A DNA stretch of 64,000 bases from Facklamia sp050409585 (GCF_050409585.1 NZ_JBNUPE010000007.1:24458-88457); one strand, 5' to 3'. Shown: positions 51,450-61,867, counted from the stretch's first letter. Made by a program: numbers and translations. Notes: generated by a model from the sequence alone, not told the origin.

Positions 51450-52259
51450 TTATTTATCCCCTTTCCGATGGAAAAAAGTTCCAATACTTTTACCTTTTAG
51501 AATATCAAAAATTATCGAAGGATCGGCTCCTGAGGTAATGACTAAGGATGAATCGGTAGTAAAGATGACCTCGGCTGCATTCAATTTAGTAGCCATACCT
51601 CCAGTTGAAAATTCTGAGCCTTTTCCCATTGCCATTTGCTGAATTTCTTGTGTGATTTCAGTCACTTGATCAATTAACTGAGCATGAGGGTTTTGTTGTG
51701 GGTTTGAGTCATATAAACCATCAACATCTGAAAGAATAATTAAAAGGTCAGCATCTGTAATTTTAGCTACAATAGCAGATAAGGTGTCATTATCACCAAA
51801 CTTGGTTTGATGATTTAACTCCTCAACTGCTACCGCATCGTTTTCATTAATAACGGGGACAATTTTTCGTCTTAATAAGGTATCCATGGCTACTTGAACA
51901 TTTTGTAGCGATTGAGGATAATCAACTACATCTCGTGTTAAAAGAATTTGGCCGACATTCACGCCATAATATTTAAAGAAGCGAGAATAGTGTCCCATTA
52001 ATAACGTCTGACCGACAGCTGAAGCTGCTTGTTGGTCTGCAATGGTAGTTGGATAGTTGGCTTCATTTAAGTCCATACTCCCTACACCAATAGCTCCCGA
52101 GGAAACAATGACAACTTCTTTACCTTCTTGGATCAAACTAGCACAGACATAAGCTAAGCGATCTAATTTAGTGAAATTAATCCCTTCATCGGACAATATT
52201 GTGTTTGTTCCTAACTTAATAATAATTCGTTTTGCATTTTTTAAATCACTACGTTTCAT
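51450..52259 (-). CDS. proB: Glutamate 5-kinase
   Basis: A 269-residue amino-acid kinase that phosphorylates glutamate. Motifs: IIIKLGTNTILSDEG, VVIVSSGAIGVGSMDL, INENDAVAVEEL, FGDNDTLSAIVA and GTGGMATKL-like FSTGGMATKLNAA. It lacks the C-terminal PUA domain present in many ProB proteins (about 370 residues), as in other short Gram-positive forms. It starts the proBA pair. Confidence 0.95.
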   Translation of the reverse strand: MKRSDLKNAKRIIIKLGTNTILSDEGINFTKLDRLAYVCASLIQEGKEVVIVSSGAIGVGSMDLNEANYPTTIADQQAASAVGQTLLMGHYSRFFKYYGVNVGQILLTRDVVDYPQSLQNVQVAMDTLLRRKIVPVINENDAVAVEELNHQTKFGDNDTLSAIVAKITDADLLIILSDVDGLYDSNPQQNPHAQLIDQVTEITQEIQQMAMGKGSEFSTGGMATKLNAAEVIFTTDSSLVITSGADPSIIFDILKGKSIGTFFHRKGDK

Positions 52260-52364
52260 TCTCTACCCTCTTTTACAATTCAATAGCCTTATTATAGGAA
52301 AGTTTCATGTCTGGGTAAAGTATCCATACTATTCTCTTTGAAAAGTGAAAATCCCTTTACAATT

Positions 52365-53711
52365 TTAATTTCCCTTTTTAGCCGCTGATAATTCTAGCTT
52401 TGATAAATAATTTCCTAAAGCTCGATTGTAAACTCTTCGCTCTAAAATAATTGATTTTTCTTTCTGGTATTCTCTTTCCAAGAAATCATAATAAGTCCCT
52501 GGCGTTTGGATTCCAACCAAAGGGGAAAGAGCCAACCCTATTTCCTTAATAATATCATCAGAAAATAAAACACAATTTGTCCAAAAAACAAAATATGTTT
52601 GAAATTGCCCTTCTTTGAATTTATAAAATTTTGTATATTTAGTTTGACGCATCAATTTTCCTACAAAAGAATTTAGGACTGTCTTGGATTGAGGATGCCA
52701 ATTAATTGTTTTTTCTTTAATGCCATTCAACTTTTCCTCTAACTGCTGGGCTTGTTGTTTAGAAAGCGCGATATCATATTCTACAATCGTCAGACGATTT
52801 TTTAATGAAAAGGATAGATATTCTGAACGATCAATTAAGGCCAAGACACCTTCTCCACTTGTATCCAACAAATTTCTAGTGTCATCATCTTGATTGCCAT
52901 AAAAATAAACAGTATCTTTATATGCAATGTTCATATGACCCACCCTATCAAATGTTGATTTTCCAACAGGTATTTGGATAGTAATTAAATTGTCTTCTTG
53001 CTTTGGCAAGTCATTTTCATTAGCCAAAAGTGACGCTCTATAATCGGATTCAATATCTTGGGTCGTGTCTATCAGTATTTCATCTACTTTTCTAATTAAC
53101 TTCTGAGGAAACAAAGCTGAAAAGAGCACTGGCAAGGGTAGGCGTAGACTTCTTCGCCAAATATGCTGCTTTTCAAGATCAAGTAGGTTAAAGCCCCCAT
53201 CATATAGATAGCTGATTCCAAGAAAAATAAGGTAGATACCCAAACGAAGCAAAGCAGGATAACCCTGATTCATTATTAAAATACTATCAATAGCAAATAT
53301 AAAATTCGCAATTGCAAAAGCTAAACGTTGATAACGCTCAAAGGCCTTATCTTTAAACATTAGGTAATAAGAAAAGAAATTTAAGAGAGCCAATAATAAC
53401 TGATAAATTCCTACGCAACGCACCATCCATAAATAAAAATTGGGCGAATTAGTCAAGAGTCCGCATGCAAAAATAATCTGCCCTAGACTTATTATTGGTG
53501 GTGAAAACCTCACTTTTGATGAGTTATTAAATATATGACCCAATAGATACGCCAGAAAATCTACCCCTCCAATTATTAAGATGATTATAGCTAGACCATT
53601 TAAAAGTATATTTGCAATTTTTAGCTTAAACAGCAAGAGAGCTATGCCCAGCGCTGATAAAATTAGACCCTCTAAAATATATGAATAATTTTTCTTATTT
53701 ATTATTCTCAT
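52365..53711 (-). CDS. DUF308/HdeD-like membrane protein with a C-terminal papain-like domain
   Basis: A 448-residue protein. The N-terminal half (about 10-180) has six to seven hydrophobic segments with the repeated HdeD/DUF308 look (ILEGLILSALGIALLLF; GGVDFLAYLLG). The C-terminal half is soluble: VGHMNIAYKDTVYFYGNQDDD, GVLALIDRSEYL and FVFWTNCVLFSDDIIKEIGL, then TPGTYYDFLER. The conserved-looking His (GHMN) and Cys (TNCV) would fit a permuted papain-like amidase or peptidase fold; this is an inference. The ribosome site (AAAAGGG) is too close to the ATG to be convincing. Confidence 0.6.
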   Translation of the reverse strand: MRIINKKNYSYILEGLILSALGIALLLFKLKIANILLNGLAIIILIIGGVDFLAYLLGHIFNNSSKVRFSPPIISLGQIIFACGLLTNSPNFYLWMVRCVGIYQLLLALLNFFSYYLMFKDKAFERYQRLAFAIANFIFAIDSILIMNQGYPALLRLGIYLIFLGISYLYDGGFNLLDLEKQHIWRRSLRLPLPVLFSALFPQKLIRKVDEILIDTTQDIESDYRASLLANENDLPKQEDNLITIQIPVGKSTFDRVGHMNIAYKDTVYFYGNQDDDTRNLLDTSGEGVLALIDRSEYLSFSLKNRLTIVEYDIALSKQQAQQLEEKLNGIKEKTINWHPQSKTVLNSFVGKLMRQTKYTKFYKFKEGQFQTYFVFWTNCVLFSDDIIKEIGLALSPLVGIQTPGTYYDFLEREYQKEKSIILERRVYNRALGNYLSKLELSAAKKGN

Positions 53712-53861
53712 CCCTTTTTTCTCTTTTCAATTACTTTTATATTTTAGCATAGACGCTAAATAAATTTACTTACCTTATATTGATCTCAAACATGATGGTT
53801 GCTCTTAAACTTTTGTTCTATATGTTATACTTATTTCAAAATATAAGTTAGGAGCTCAATT

Positions 53862-55208
53862 ATGTTTAAAAACCCCTATGTGAAATATGTTTATGATGAT
53901 CTTCAAGCAAAATTCAGTGAACAAGTCGAGTATCTGCAGGCAGTTAAAGCGTTTTTATCCGCCATCGAGCCCCTAGTTGAACAAGATGAAAGTCTAGAAA
54001 AAGAAGCGATACTTGAGCGTATGGTTACACCGGAAAGAATCATTAAATTCCGAGTCCCTTGGCAAGATGACCAAGGTCAAGTCCATGTAAACTGGGGGTA
54101 TCGTATCCAGCATTCTTCTTTACTTGGCCCCTACAAAGGAGGCTTACGTTTTGATACACAAGTTAATGAGAGTGTAATGAAATTTTTGGCTTTCGAACAG
54201 ACTTTGAAAAATGCCCTGACTGGTCTACCTATGGGAGGTGGTAAAGGAGGAAGTGATTTTTCAACACGTGGTAAATCTGATCAAGAGATTATGCGCTTTT
54301 GTCAATCCTATATGACTGAACTAGCTAAACATATTAATGAAAAAATAGATGTTCCTGCCGGTGATATCGGCGTTGGAAAGCGTGAAATTGGTTATATGTA
54401 TGGCCAATATAAACGCCTTAAGGGGGTTGAGCTAGGAAGCTTGACTGGAAAACCTATCTTGGCTAATGGATCACTTGGTCGAGAAGAAGCCACTGGGTAC
54501 GGTCTCATCTATTTCCTTCAAGCCATGTTAAATGAAGAGAAGGAACAAATATCACAAAAACGCTTTATGATCTCAGGGCTTGGAAATGTTGGTTTAAATG
54601 CTATCAAAAAGGTTATGCAATTAGGTGGAATGGTATTAGCTGTATCCAACAGTCAAGGATCACTTTATGATCCAAGAGGCATCAATATTAATCACTTAGA
54701 AGATATTCTTGCGCACCATAAGAAAGACCTATCTATTTACACTCAAGAGTTCCCTCATGCTTCTTATTCACAAGACTCAATCTGGTCGCGTCAAATTGCA
54801 GCAGATATTGCCCTACCTTGTGCCACACAAAATGAAATAAATGCTCATCAAGCCAGAAACTTAATCGCTAATGGTGTGCGTTTTTTAGCTGAAGGTGCCA
54901 ATATGCCATGCATGTCGGAAGCTATTGAGGTGTTCAACCAGAGTAAAGATTTTATTTGGGCTCCAGCTAAAGCAGCTAATGCGGGAGGAGTGGTTGTTTC
55001 TGGTTTAGAAATGTCACAAAACGCAATGCGTCTCCAGTGGTCTTTTGAAGATGTCGATCACAAACTACAAGCAATTATGTCTGATATCTTTGCTAACTGT
55101 AAAGAAACTTGTTTAAAGTTTGATTTGGGTAAGAATTATGCAACTGCAGCAGATATAGCCTCTTATCAAAAAATTGTTCAACTCATTCAGATGCATGGCC
55201 TGATATAA
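53862..55208 (+). CDS. gdhA: Glutamate dehydrogenase (NADP-specific type)
   Basis: A 448-residue hexameric-type GDH interconverting 2-oxoglutarate plus ammonia and glutamate. Motifs: GPYKGGLRFD, PMGGGKGGSDF with the catalytic Lys, DVPAGDIGVGKREIGYMYGQYK, the Rossmann ISGLGNVG, and LAEGANMPC. It feeds glutamate to proBA nearby and to transamination. TTAGGAGCTC precedes the ATG. A strong terminator follows. Confidence 0.95.
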   Translation: MFKNPYVKYVYDDLQAKFSEQVEYLQAVKAFLSAIEPLVEQDESLEKEAILERMVTPERIIKFRVPWQDDQGQVHVNWGYRIQHSSLLGPYKGGLRFDTQVNESVMKFLAFEQTLKNALTGLPMGGGKGGSDFSTRGKSDQEIMRFCQSYMTELAKHINEKIDVPAGDIGVGKREIGYMYGQYKRLKGVELGSLTGKPILANGSLGREEATGYGLIYFLQAMLNEEKEQISQKRFMISGLGNVGLNAIKKVMQLGGMVLAVSNSQGSLYDPRGININHLEDILAHHKKDLSIYTQEFPHASYSQDSIWSRQIAADIALPCATQNEINAHQARNLIANGVRFLAEGANMPCMSEAIEVFNQSKDFIWAPAKAANAGGVVVSGLEMSQNAMRLQWSFEDVDHKLQAIMSDIFANCKETCLKFDLGKNYATAADIASYQKIVQLIQMHGLI

Positions 55209-55210
55209 TT

Positions 55211-55257
55211 AAAAATTAAAAGTGTAGGTGAAAATTTCACCTACACTTTTAATTTTT
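55211..55257. terminator. Bidirectional terminator between gdhA and the MATE gene
   Basis: AAAAATTAAAAGTGTAGGTGA and its complement form a 20-bp hairpin with A-run and T-run ends. Confidence 0.85.
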
Positions 55258-55272
55258 GCTTAAGTTTTTAGA

Positions 55273-56667
55273 CTAACCTATCTGCCTTTGTACCAAGGTC
55301 TTCCAATCTTTTTTACGATAGATATAGAAGCCCCATACTACAATCAACATATTAGAAACCAGCATAGAAATCCAAATACCTGTCGATCCTAAGTCTGTAA
55401 AGTAACGCAGGTACATGACAATTGGTACACGGATAAACCATAAACGTCCCAAGGTCATTAACATAGAATATTTGGTTTGACCACAGCCTTGGAAAAAACC
55501 ATTGAGGGCAGCAAATAAACCCATAAAGAAAATAATGAAAGCTGTATAAGCTAGGTACTCTTTGGCTTGCATCCAGAGGTCGCTATCTGCTGATTCTTTA
55601 ATGAAGATACTTAAAATCGGTTGTTGGAAAAGAATCATCAAAGCAGAAGAGATTACCGACATAAACAAAATGAAAATAATAGCTCGTTTAAAAATTTGAT
55701 TGGCGCGAGTATAGAGTTTGGCTCCCATATTTTGACCAACGATTGAAGTAAGTGCCATCCCTACTCCCATTTGCGGTTGCATCACAATATCTGAAATACG
55801 ATTAACCATAGAAAAAGCTGCCAGTGTATTTGTTCCGTATGAGGTAATCAAAGCGTTCATAACCGTAAATCCTAATGAAGACCCCCCATAACCTAAGAAA
55901 GATGGTAAAGCCAATTTCATAATATGTTGACTGGTTGGCCAATCAAAGCGAATCCCCTTCAATTGAGGTTGAATTCTAGATTGTTGGCTAACTACATAAA
56001 TAGCTAGCACAATTAATACAATCTTAGATACAACAGTAGCCCAAGCAGCACCTGCTATTCCCCAACCTAAACCTGGAACATTAAGTATTGGGACTTTGTC
56101 ATAAATAAATATAGGATCTAATATAATATTGATTGTCATCGAAATAGCAGAAATAGCCGTCATAATTTTGGTGTTCCCTTGAGCATTTAAGATGGCCTGG
56201 TAGGTGAAGTAAGCAAAATCAAAGGCAAGACCAATAAAACTTATTTTAAAATAAATAATTGATTTGTCTAAAAAACTTCCGCTTCCGCCCATAACTGACA
56301 GCATCCAAGGAGTTGCTAGATAACCTAAGAAAGCAAGAACAATACCCAGACTTAATGTCAACAGCAAGGTATTATCTACATATACTTGAACTCGTTCATA
56401 CTGTTTGGACCCTAAAAAGTTTGATAAAAGAGCTGTGGCTGCTACTCCTATTCCCATGCCTAGTGAAATAAAAAAAAAGTTTAAAGGCCACGAAAAAGCA
56501 GAGGCTGCAAAATCCTCAGCGGAAAGTTGAGCCAAAAATAAACCGTCTGCCACAGTATAAAAGGTACGTACCAAATTATTAATCATTAAGGGGGCCGAAA
56601 TTGTTAAGATAACTTTCCACATAGGGCCATGCGTTAGAAAATCCCTGTTATTAATCTTTTGCTTCAA
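55273..56667 (-). CDS. MATE-family multidrug/cation exporter
   Basis: A 464-residue protein with twelve hydrophobic segments. The duplicated MATE layout is visible: APLMINNLVRTFYTVADGLFL in the first half and MNALITSYGTNTLAAFSMVNRI in the second, with GMGIGVAATALLS and GVGMALTSIVGQNMGAKL loops. Such proteins export drugs or metabolites with Na+ or H+. The substrate is unknown. AGGAGTGTTTAAG precedes the ATG. It lies next to the malic enzyme gene on the same strand but with a separate gap of about 75 bases. Confidence 0.9.
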   Translation of the reverse strand: MKQKINNRDFLTHGPMWKVILTISAPLMINNLVRTFYTVADGLFLAQLSAEDFAASAFSWPLNFFFISLGMGIGVAATALLSNFLGSKQYERVQVYVDNTLLLTLSLGIVLAFLGYLATPWMLSVMGGSGSFLDKSIIYFKISFIGLAFDFAYFTYQAILNAQGNTKIMTAISAISMTINIILDPIFIYDKVPILNVPGLGWGIAGAAWATVVSKIVLIVLAIYVVSQQSRIQPQLKGIRFDWPTSQHIMKLALPSFLGYGGSSLGFTVMNALITSYGTNTLAAFSMVNRISDIVMQPQMGVGMALTSIVGQNMGAKLYTRANQIFKRAIIFILFMSVISSALMILFQQPILSIFIKESADSDLWMQAKEYLAYTAFIIFFMGLFAALNGFFQGCGQTKYSMLMTLGRLWFIRVPIVMYLRYFTDLGSTGIWISMLVSNMLIVVWGFYIYRKKDWKTLVQRQIG

Positions 56668-56742
56668 TCTTAAACACTCCTATAAGTAAAAGAGTCAATC
56701 AGCAGGGTGCTAACCGACTCCTTTGATTTATTAAACGAACCC

Positions 56743-57912
56743 CTAAATTCTAGCGACACCTTCTTCAACTGCACAATCTGCTACAGCCTTAGCTACAGCA
56801 TCTGCCACTCCATCCGCTAGGGGTGAGACAATGATATTGTCCGGGCGTAAGTCTTCTTCAGCTACCATTTCTGCAATTGCGATAGCTGCTCTTTCCTTCA
56901 TTTTATCAGTAATTTCTTTTGCACGCACTGATAAAGCTCCTTTAAATATTCCTGGAAAAGCTAAAACATTATTAATTTGATTTGGGTAATCTGATCTGCC
57001 CGTTCCAACTACTTTAGCACCTGCTGCGATTGCATCTTCAGGCATAATTTCAGGAACCGGATTTGCCATAGCAAAAATTAATGGTTCATTCATAGATTTT
57101 ACCATTTCTTTACTCACAACATCTGGGGCAGAAACGCCAATTAAGACATCTGCTCCTTTCAATGCATCCGCTAGTTCACCTTGCATTTTACTAGAATTTG
57201 TCAATTTTGCAATAGCTGCTTTTGCTGGATCTAAATCTGGATTCCCATCACAAATAATCCCTTTACGATCTACCATAATGATTTCGCCAAAATTCATTTG
57301 AATTAATAATTTGGCAATGGCAATTCCTGCCGCTCCTGCACCGTTAATAACCATTTTCAATTTACCCATAGGTTTTTTGGTTAGTTTAATAGCATTAATC
57401 AAAGCTGCTGCTGTTACAATAGCTGTACCGTGTTGATCGTCGTGGAAAACAGGAATGTCAGTGCGTTCTTTTAGCTTAGCTTCAATCTCAAAACAAGTGG
57501 GTGCTGAGATATCTTCAAGATTAATCCCGCCAAAACTTTTAGAAATCATAGCGATTGTATCAACGATTTCATCAACGTTTTTGCTATCCACACATATTGG
57601 GAAAGCGTCCACATCGGCAAAGCGTTTGAATAGGGCACATTTGCCTTCCATGACTGGCATGCCAGCTGCTGGACCAATATCTCCCAAACCTAAAACCGCT
57701 GTCCCATTTGTTACAACTGCTACTAGATTGTTACGACGTGTTAATTTAAAAGATTCTTCATAATCTTTAGCTATCACACGACAAGGTTCAGCTACTCCTG
57801 GAGAGTAAGCTAAAGATAAATCTTCAGCTGTGTCGATATTCACACGACTATTTACTTCAATTTTACCAGCTACATCATAATGTAATTTTAAAGATTTTTC
57901 AAAAATATCCAT
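56743..57912 (-). CDS. NAD(P)-dependent malic enzyme
   Basis: A 389-residue short-type malic enzyme converting malate to pyruvate and CO2. Motifs: catalytic Tyr region LAYSPGVAEPC, VTNGTAVLGLGDIGP, MPVMEGKCALFK, metal site VFHDDQHGTAIV and the nucleotide loop INGAGAAGIAIAKL. It follows fumC by 17 bases, so fumarate to malate to pyruvate is one transcript. GAAAGGAAG precedes the ATG. Confidence 0.94.
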   Translation of the reverse strand: MDIFEKSLKLHYDVAGKIEVNSRVNIDTAEDLSLAYSPGVAEPCRVIAKDYEESFKLTRRNNLVAVVTNGTAVLGLGDIGPAAGMPVMEGKCALFKRFADVDAFPICVDSKNVDEIVDTIAMISKSFGGINLEDISAPTCFEIEAKLKERTDIPVFHDDQHGTAIVTAAALINAIKLTKKPMGKLKMVINGAGAAGIAIAKLLIQMNFGEIIMVDRKGIICDGNPDLDPAKAAIAKLTNSSKMQGELADALKGADVLIGVSAPDVVSKEMVKSMNEPLIFAMANPVPEIMPEDAIAAGAKVVGTGRSDYPNQINNVLAFPGIFKGALSVRAKEITDKMKERAAIAIAEMVAEEDLRPDNIIVSPLADGVADAVAKAVADCAVEEGVARI

Positions 57913-57929
57913 TTTAACTTCCTTTCTAA

Positions 57930-59294
57930 TTAGACCATTGTAGACGGATCAACTAAACGATCAAACTCTTCTGCTTCTAGATAGCCTAGAGCTAAGCAGG
58001 CTTCTTTAAGTGTAGTGTCTTCTTTGAAAGCTTTTTTAGCAATCTCAGCCGCTTTCTCATAACCGATATGTGTATTTAACTTAGTCACAAGCATAAGCGA
58101 TTGATCAACTAGTTCTTTCATACGACCTTCATTCACTTCAATTCCTACTAAACACTTATGATCAAATGAAGCAATCGCATCAGATAACAATTGAACGGAT
58201 TGAATAAAGTTATAAATCATCACTGGCATATAGACATTCAATTCAAAGTTCCCTTGTGAATTAGCCAAGCTCATTAAACTATCATTAGCCATCACTTGAG
58301 CTGCCACCATTGTTAATGCTTCACATTGAGTGGGATTCACTTTTCCAGGCATGATAGAAGAGCCCGGTTCATTGGTTGGTAAAGTAATCTCCCCAATACC
58401 ACTGCGTGGTCCGGAAGCTAGCCAACGGACGTCATTAGCGATTTTCATCATATCGCTTGCCAAGGCTGCTAGTGCCCCATGTGTAAAGACTAATTCGTCT
58501 TTGCTCGCTAGAGAATGAAATTTATTTGATGAAGTAACTATTGGTAAATCCGTTATTTCAGCTAAGACTTGTGCTACTTTTTCAGCATAACCTTCTGGTG
58601 TGTTGAGGCCTGTTCCGACTGCTGTTCCCCCTAATGCCACTTCATAAAGAGGTTGTAAACTTAAGTCAATCATCCTTTTGGATTGTTTAATCGATGACAA
58701 CCACCCGCTGACTTCTTGTCCAAAGGTAACGGGTGTAGCATCCTGTAAGTGGGTTCTTCCATTTTTAACAACATGGCGGTACTTTTCTTCCATCATGCTT
58801 AAAGTATCCATGATATGATCTAGTACTGGAAACAATTGCGAATGGATTTTTACTAATGCGGCCAAATGCATGGCTGTTGGAAAAACATCATTCGAAGACT
58901 GAGACTTATTAACATGATCATTTGGATGAAGTAATTGTTTACCTACAAGCTCGTTTCCACGATTGGCAACTACTTCATTGACATTCATATTAGATTGAGT
59001 GCCTGAGCCTGTTTGCCAAACAATTAATGGGAAATGTTCATCTAAATCGCCTGCTAAAATTTCGTTACAAACCTGCTGAATCAGTTCTGAGCGTTCTTGA
59101 TCGAGTACGCCTAAAGCCTGGTTGGCAGTTGCGGCCGCTTTTTTAACTAAAGCAATGGCGCAAATAACATCCCGAGGCATTTTTTCACTACCAATCTCAA
59201 AATTTTGATAAGATCGCTGCGTCACTGCCCCCCAATACCTATCTGCTGGAACCTGAATTTCTCCAAGCGAATCATGCTCAATTCTAACTTTCAC
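57930..59294 (-). CDS. fumC: Class II fumarate hydratase
   Basis: A 454-residue member of the fumarase/aspartase superfamily, hydrating fumarate to malate. Motifs: [51 protein letters not shown] and the signature [17 protein letters not shown]. The start is probably the GTG at 59292-59294, six bases after AAAGGAGGAAGG; the upstream ATG would overlap the promoter and lacks a ribosome site. It is distinguished from AspA (also in this window) by TQCEAL and the absence of the aspartase sequence. Operonic with malic enzyme. Confidence 0.93.
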   Translation of the reverse strand: MKVRIEHDSLGEIQVPADRYWGAVTQRSYQNFEIGSEKMPRDVICAIALVKKAAATANQALGVLDQERSELIQQVCNEILAGDLDEHFPLIVWQTGSGTQSNMNVNEVVANRGNELVGKQLLHPNDHVNKSQSSNDVFPTAMHLAALVKIHSQLFPVLDHIMDTLSMMEEKYRHVVKNGRTHLQDATPVTFGQEVSGWLSSIKQSKRMIDLSLQPLYEVALGGTAVGTGLNTPEGYAEKVAQVLAEITDLPIVTSSNKFHSLASKDELVFTHGALAALASDMMKIANDVRWLASGPRSGIGEITLPTNEPGSSIMPGKVNPTQCEALTMVAAQVMANDSLMSLANSQGNFELNVYMPVMIYNFIQSVQLLSDAIASFDHKCLVGIEVNEGRMKELVDQSLMLVTKLNTHIGYEKAAEIAKKAFKEDTTLKEACLALGYLEAEEFDRLVDPSTMV

Positions 59295-59386
59295 AAGCCT
59301 TCCTCCTTTTAAAATATATAACATTTAGCTTATATCACCAATTATACACTCTAAGTTCTAAAATGAAACCCTTTACAAAAAATATT

Positions 59387-60325
59387 TTACTTTTCCCTCA
59401 AAATATCTAAAAAAGCAGTGACGGCTTTTGATTGATAGCGGTCTCTCTTCCAATAGAAATTAACCGGTCGTTTAGCATTTTCACTCTCTAAACGATAGTA
59501 TTTAACTTGGTCAGTATGACTAATATGTTGGATCAAGGCTTCTCCAATGAAGGAAACGGCGATACCTGATGAAGAAATATTATACGCCGTTAATTGCTGC
59601 TCTACTTCAAAAGCGATATTAGGAATAAAGTGAGCTTCTTGACAAATTGTTCTTGCTCTAGCTCCAGTATCATTGGTTACTTTCAAAAAAGCAAAGGGTG
59701 CATCCTTAAATTCCTTCAAATATTTTAGCGGGAGACTGAGAGAATCTGAAGCATGCGCTTTAATTACTTCTAGACTTAGCTGATAATCCTGTAATAAGTC
59801 ATTCACTTCAAACTTTTCGGGAACCGCTAAGAGTAAAGATTCCGTTACAAACTGATAATGATCATAGTAACGACTATCTAAAAAAGTGTTATCAAGTAGT
59901 AAATCAATTTCTCCTTCGTGCAATAAAGCGATTAGTTTACTTGATGTTTCTTCAAATAAATCAATTTGAATTTCAGGATAAATCTCATTAAACTTAGCCA
60001 TTAACTTGGGTAAAATCATTGAAGCAAAGAGGCTTGTTCCCCCAATAGCAATGCGTCCATACTGTAAATTATCGACCTTCGAAATATATTGCTGAAAATC
60101 TTCTTCTATTCGTTGGATTTCCTTGGCATTACGAATATACTCCACCCCAAATTCGGTTAATTTGATCGGTATAGTGGATCGATCAAAGATATCATGACCC
60201 AAACGTTTCTCAATCCGCTTAACATTTGCACTTAGTGAGGGTTGAGAGACAAATAGACGTTCTGATGCTTTTGAAAAGGATTGCTCTTCAAAAACGGTCA
60301 TAACATATTCTTTTCCATGAAACAT
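59387..60325 (-). CDS. LysR-family regulator divergent from aspA
   Basis: A 312-residue regulator with an N-terminal helix-turn-helix (FSKASERLFVSQPSLSANVKRIEKRLG) and a C-terminal effector-binding domain (IAIGGTSLFASMILPKLMAKF). It is divergent from aspA across 115 bases that hold a LysR-type box, so control of aspA and itself is likely. fumC and malic enzyme lie just downstream on its own strand and may belong to the same regulon. AAGGGGTG precedes the ATG. Confidence 0.88.
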   Translation of the reverse strand: MFHGKEYVMTVFEEQSFSKASERLFVSQPSLSANVKRIEKRLGHDIFDRSTIPIKLTEFGVEYIRNAKEIQRIEEDFQQYISKVDNLQYGRIAIGGTSLFASMILPKLMAKFNEIYPEIQIDLFEETSSKLIALLHEGEIDLLLDNTFLDSRYYDHYQFVTESLLLAVPEKFEVNDLLQDYQLSLEVIKAHASDSLSLPLKYLKEFKDAPFAFLKVTNDTGARARTICQEAHFIPNIAFEVEQQLTAYNISSSGIAVSFIGEALIQHISHTDQVKYYRLESENAKRPVNFYWKRDRYQSKAVTAFLDILREK

Positions 60326-60350
60326 TACCGCACCCCTTTATAAAATTTAT

Positions 60351-60367
60351 GTTATATCCAGTATAAC
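60351..60367. promoter_or_regulatory. LysR-type box in the aspA/regulator gap
   Basis: GTTATA-TCCAG-TATAAC is a perfect inverted repeat with a T-N11-A core, located 11 bases upstream of the aspA -35 box. Confidence 0.55.
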
Positions 60368-60377
60368 TCAATCCATG

Positions 60378-60406
60378 TTGAAGTTAAAGCCCTTTCATTA
60401 TATAAT
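60378..60406 (+). promoter_or_regulatory. aspA promoter
   Basis: TTGAAG (60378-60383), 17 bases, then TATAAT (60401-60406). Confidence 0.75.
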
Positions 60407-60440
60407 GAACAAGAAATACTAATACTTTAGGAGGCATTCC

Positions 60441-61856
60441 ATGAAAAACTCTGAAAACAAGGAATTTAGAGAAGAATATGATTCGATTGGTTCTCATCAA
60501 GTGCCGGAAACTGCCTATTATGGTGTTCAGTCTATCCGAGCAAAAGAAAATTTCCCTATTACTGGACAATTACTAGATCCTATTTTTATCCAAAGCCTGG
60601 CTTATATTAAGAAAGCTTCCGCCATGACAAATGGTAAGCTGGGACTTATCAGTGAAGAAATTATGCAAGCAATCATTAAAGCTTGTGAGGAAGTTCTTAC
60701 AGGCGAATTAGACCAAGAATTTATTGTAGACCCTATCCAAGGTGGCGCAGGGACTTCTATGAATATGAATATTAATGAAGTTGTTGCGAATCGCGCCAAT
60801 GAAATCCTAGGCAAAGAAAAAGGTAAATATAATCCTGTTCACCCTAATGACCATGTGAATTATGGCCAATCTACCAATGATGTCATCCCAACTGCAGGTA
60901 AATTGACGATTTATCAACTATCTCAAGGCCTTCTTAAAGAAATAGAGCGTTTAGAAAAAACACTTACTAAAAAGTCCTCAGAATTTAACGATGTCATCAA
61001 AATGGGCCGTACTCAAATGCAAGATGCCATCCCAATTCGTTTAGGACAAGAATTTAAAGCCTATGCCAGCGCAGTGCGTCGCTCTCATCAAAGACTTACT
61101 CAAGTAATTGAAGAGATGTTAGTAGTAAACATGGGAGCAACTGCTATTGGGACTGGTTTGAATGCGGATGTGGAATATGTCGAACAAATTGTTCCTACTC
61201 TAGCTGAAATTACCGACCTTTCATTACAACAAAGCGAAGACTTAGTAGATGGCACACAGCACATTGATTCGTTTTCAGCTGTTTCAGGTGTTCTAAGAAC
61301 ATTCGCTCTTAGTCTTTCAAAAATTGCTAACGACTTACGTTTGATGTCTTCAGGACCAAAAACAGGTTTTAACGAAATTAACCTACCTAAAAAGCAAAAC
61401 GGCTCTTCTATTATGCCAGGTAAGGTAAACCCTGTTATTCCTGAAGTAGTGAGTCAAATTGCTTATCGAGTTGTTGGTAATGACACTACAATCGCCATGT
61501 CAGTCGAGGCTGGACAATTGGAATTGAATGCCTTTGAACCTGTCATTTTCTATTCACTCTTTGAGTCAATTAAAATTCTTCAAAATGGCATTGCGACCTT
61601 TATTGATAATTGTATTGCCGACATCACTGCTAATCCTGAACGTTGTCAAGAACTTGTTGATCAAAGTGTCGGAACGATTACTGCCCTAGTACCTCATATT
61701 GGCTATCAGAAGGCTGCCGAAATTGCCAAACGGGCACTCAATAACAATGAACGTGTTAGAGATATCATCTTATCTGAAGAGATACTAGATGAAGAAGAAT
61801 TAGAAAGTATTTTAGCTCCAGAAAAAATGACAAGTCCTGGAATTAGTCATAAATAA
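60441..61856 (+). CDS. aspA: Aspartate ammonia-lyase
   Basis: A 471-residue aspartase releasing ammonia from aspartate to give fumarate. It shows the aspartase versions of the superfamily motifs: DPIQGGAGTSMNMNINEVVANRA, HPNDHVNYGQSTNDVIPTA, GRTQMQDAIPIRLGQEF and [17 protein letters not shown]. It is preceded by AGGAGG, its own promoter and a LysR-type box, and followed by a terminator. Its product is the substrate of the neighbouring fumC. Confidence 0.95.
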   Translation: MKNSENKEFREEYDSIGSHQVPETAYYGVQSIRAKENFPITGQLLDPIFIQSLAYIKKASAMTNGKLGLISEEIMQAIIKACEEVLTGELDQEFIVDPIQGGAGTSMNMNINEVVANRANEILGKEKGKYNPVHPNDHVNYGQSTNDVIPTAGKLTIYQLSQGLLKEIERLEKTLTKKSSEFNDVIKMGRTQMQDAIPIRLGQEFKAYASAVRRSHQRLTQVIEEMLVVNMGATAIGTGLNADVEYVEQIVPTLAEITDLSLQQSEDLVDGTQHIDSFSAVSGVLRTFALSLSKIANDLRLMSSGPKTGFNEINLPKKQNGSSIMPGKVNPVIPEVVSQIAYRVVGNDTTIAMSVEAGQLELNAFEPVIFYSLFESIKILQNGIATFIDNCIADITANPERCQELVDQSVGTITALVPHIGYQKAAEIAKRALNNNERVRDIILSEEILDEEELESILAPEKMTSPGISHK

Positions 61857-61867
61857 TTTAAAAAGAG

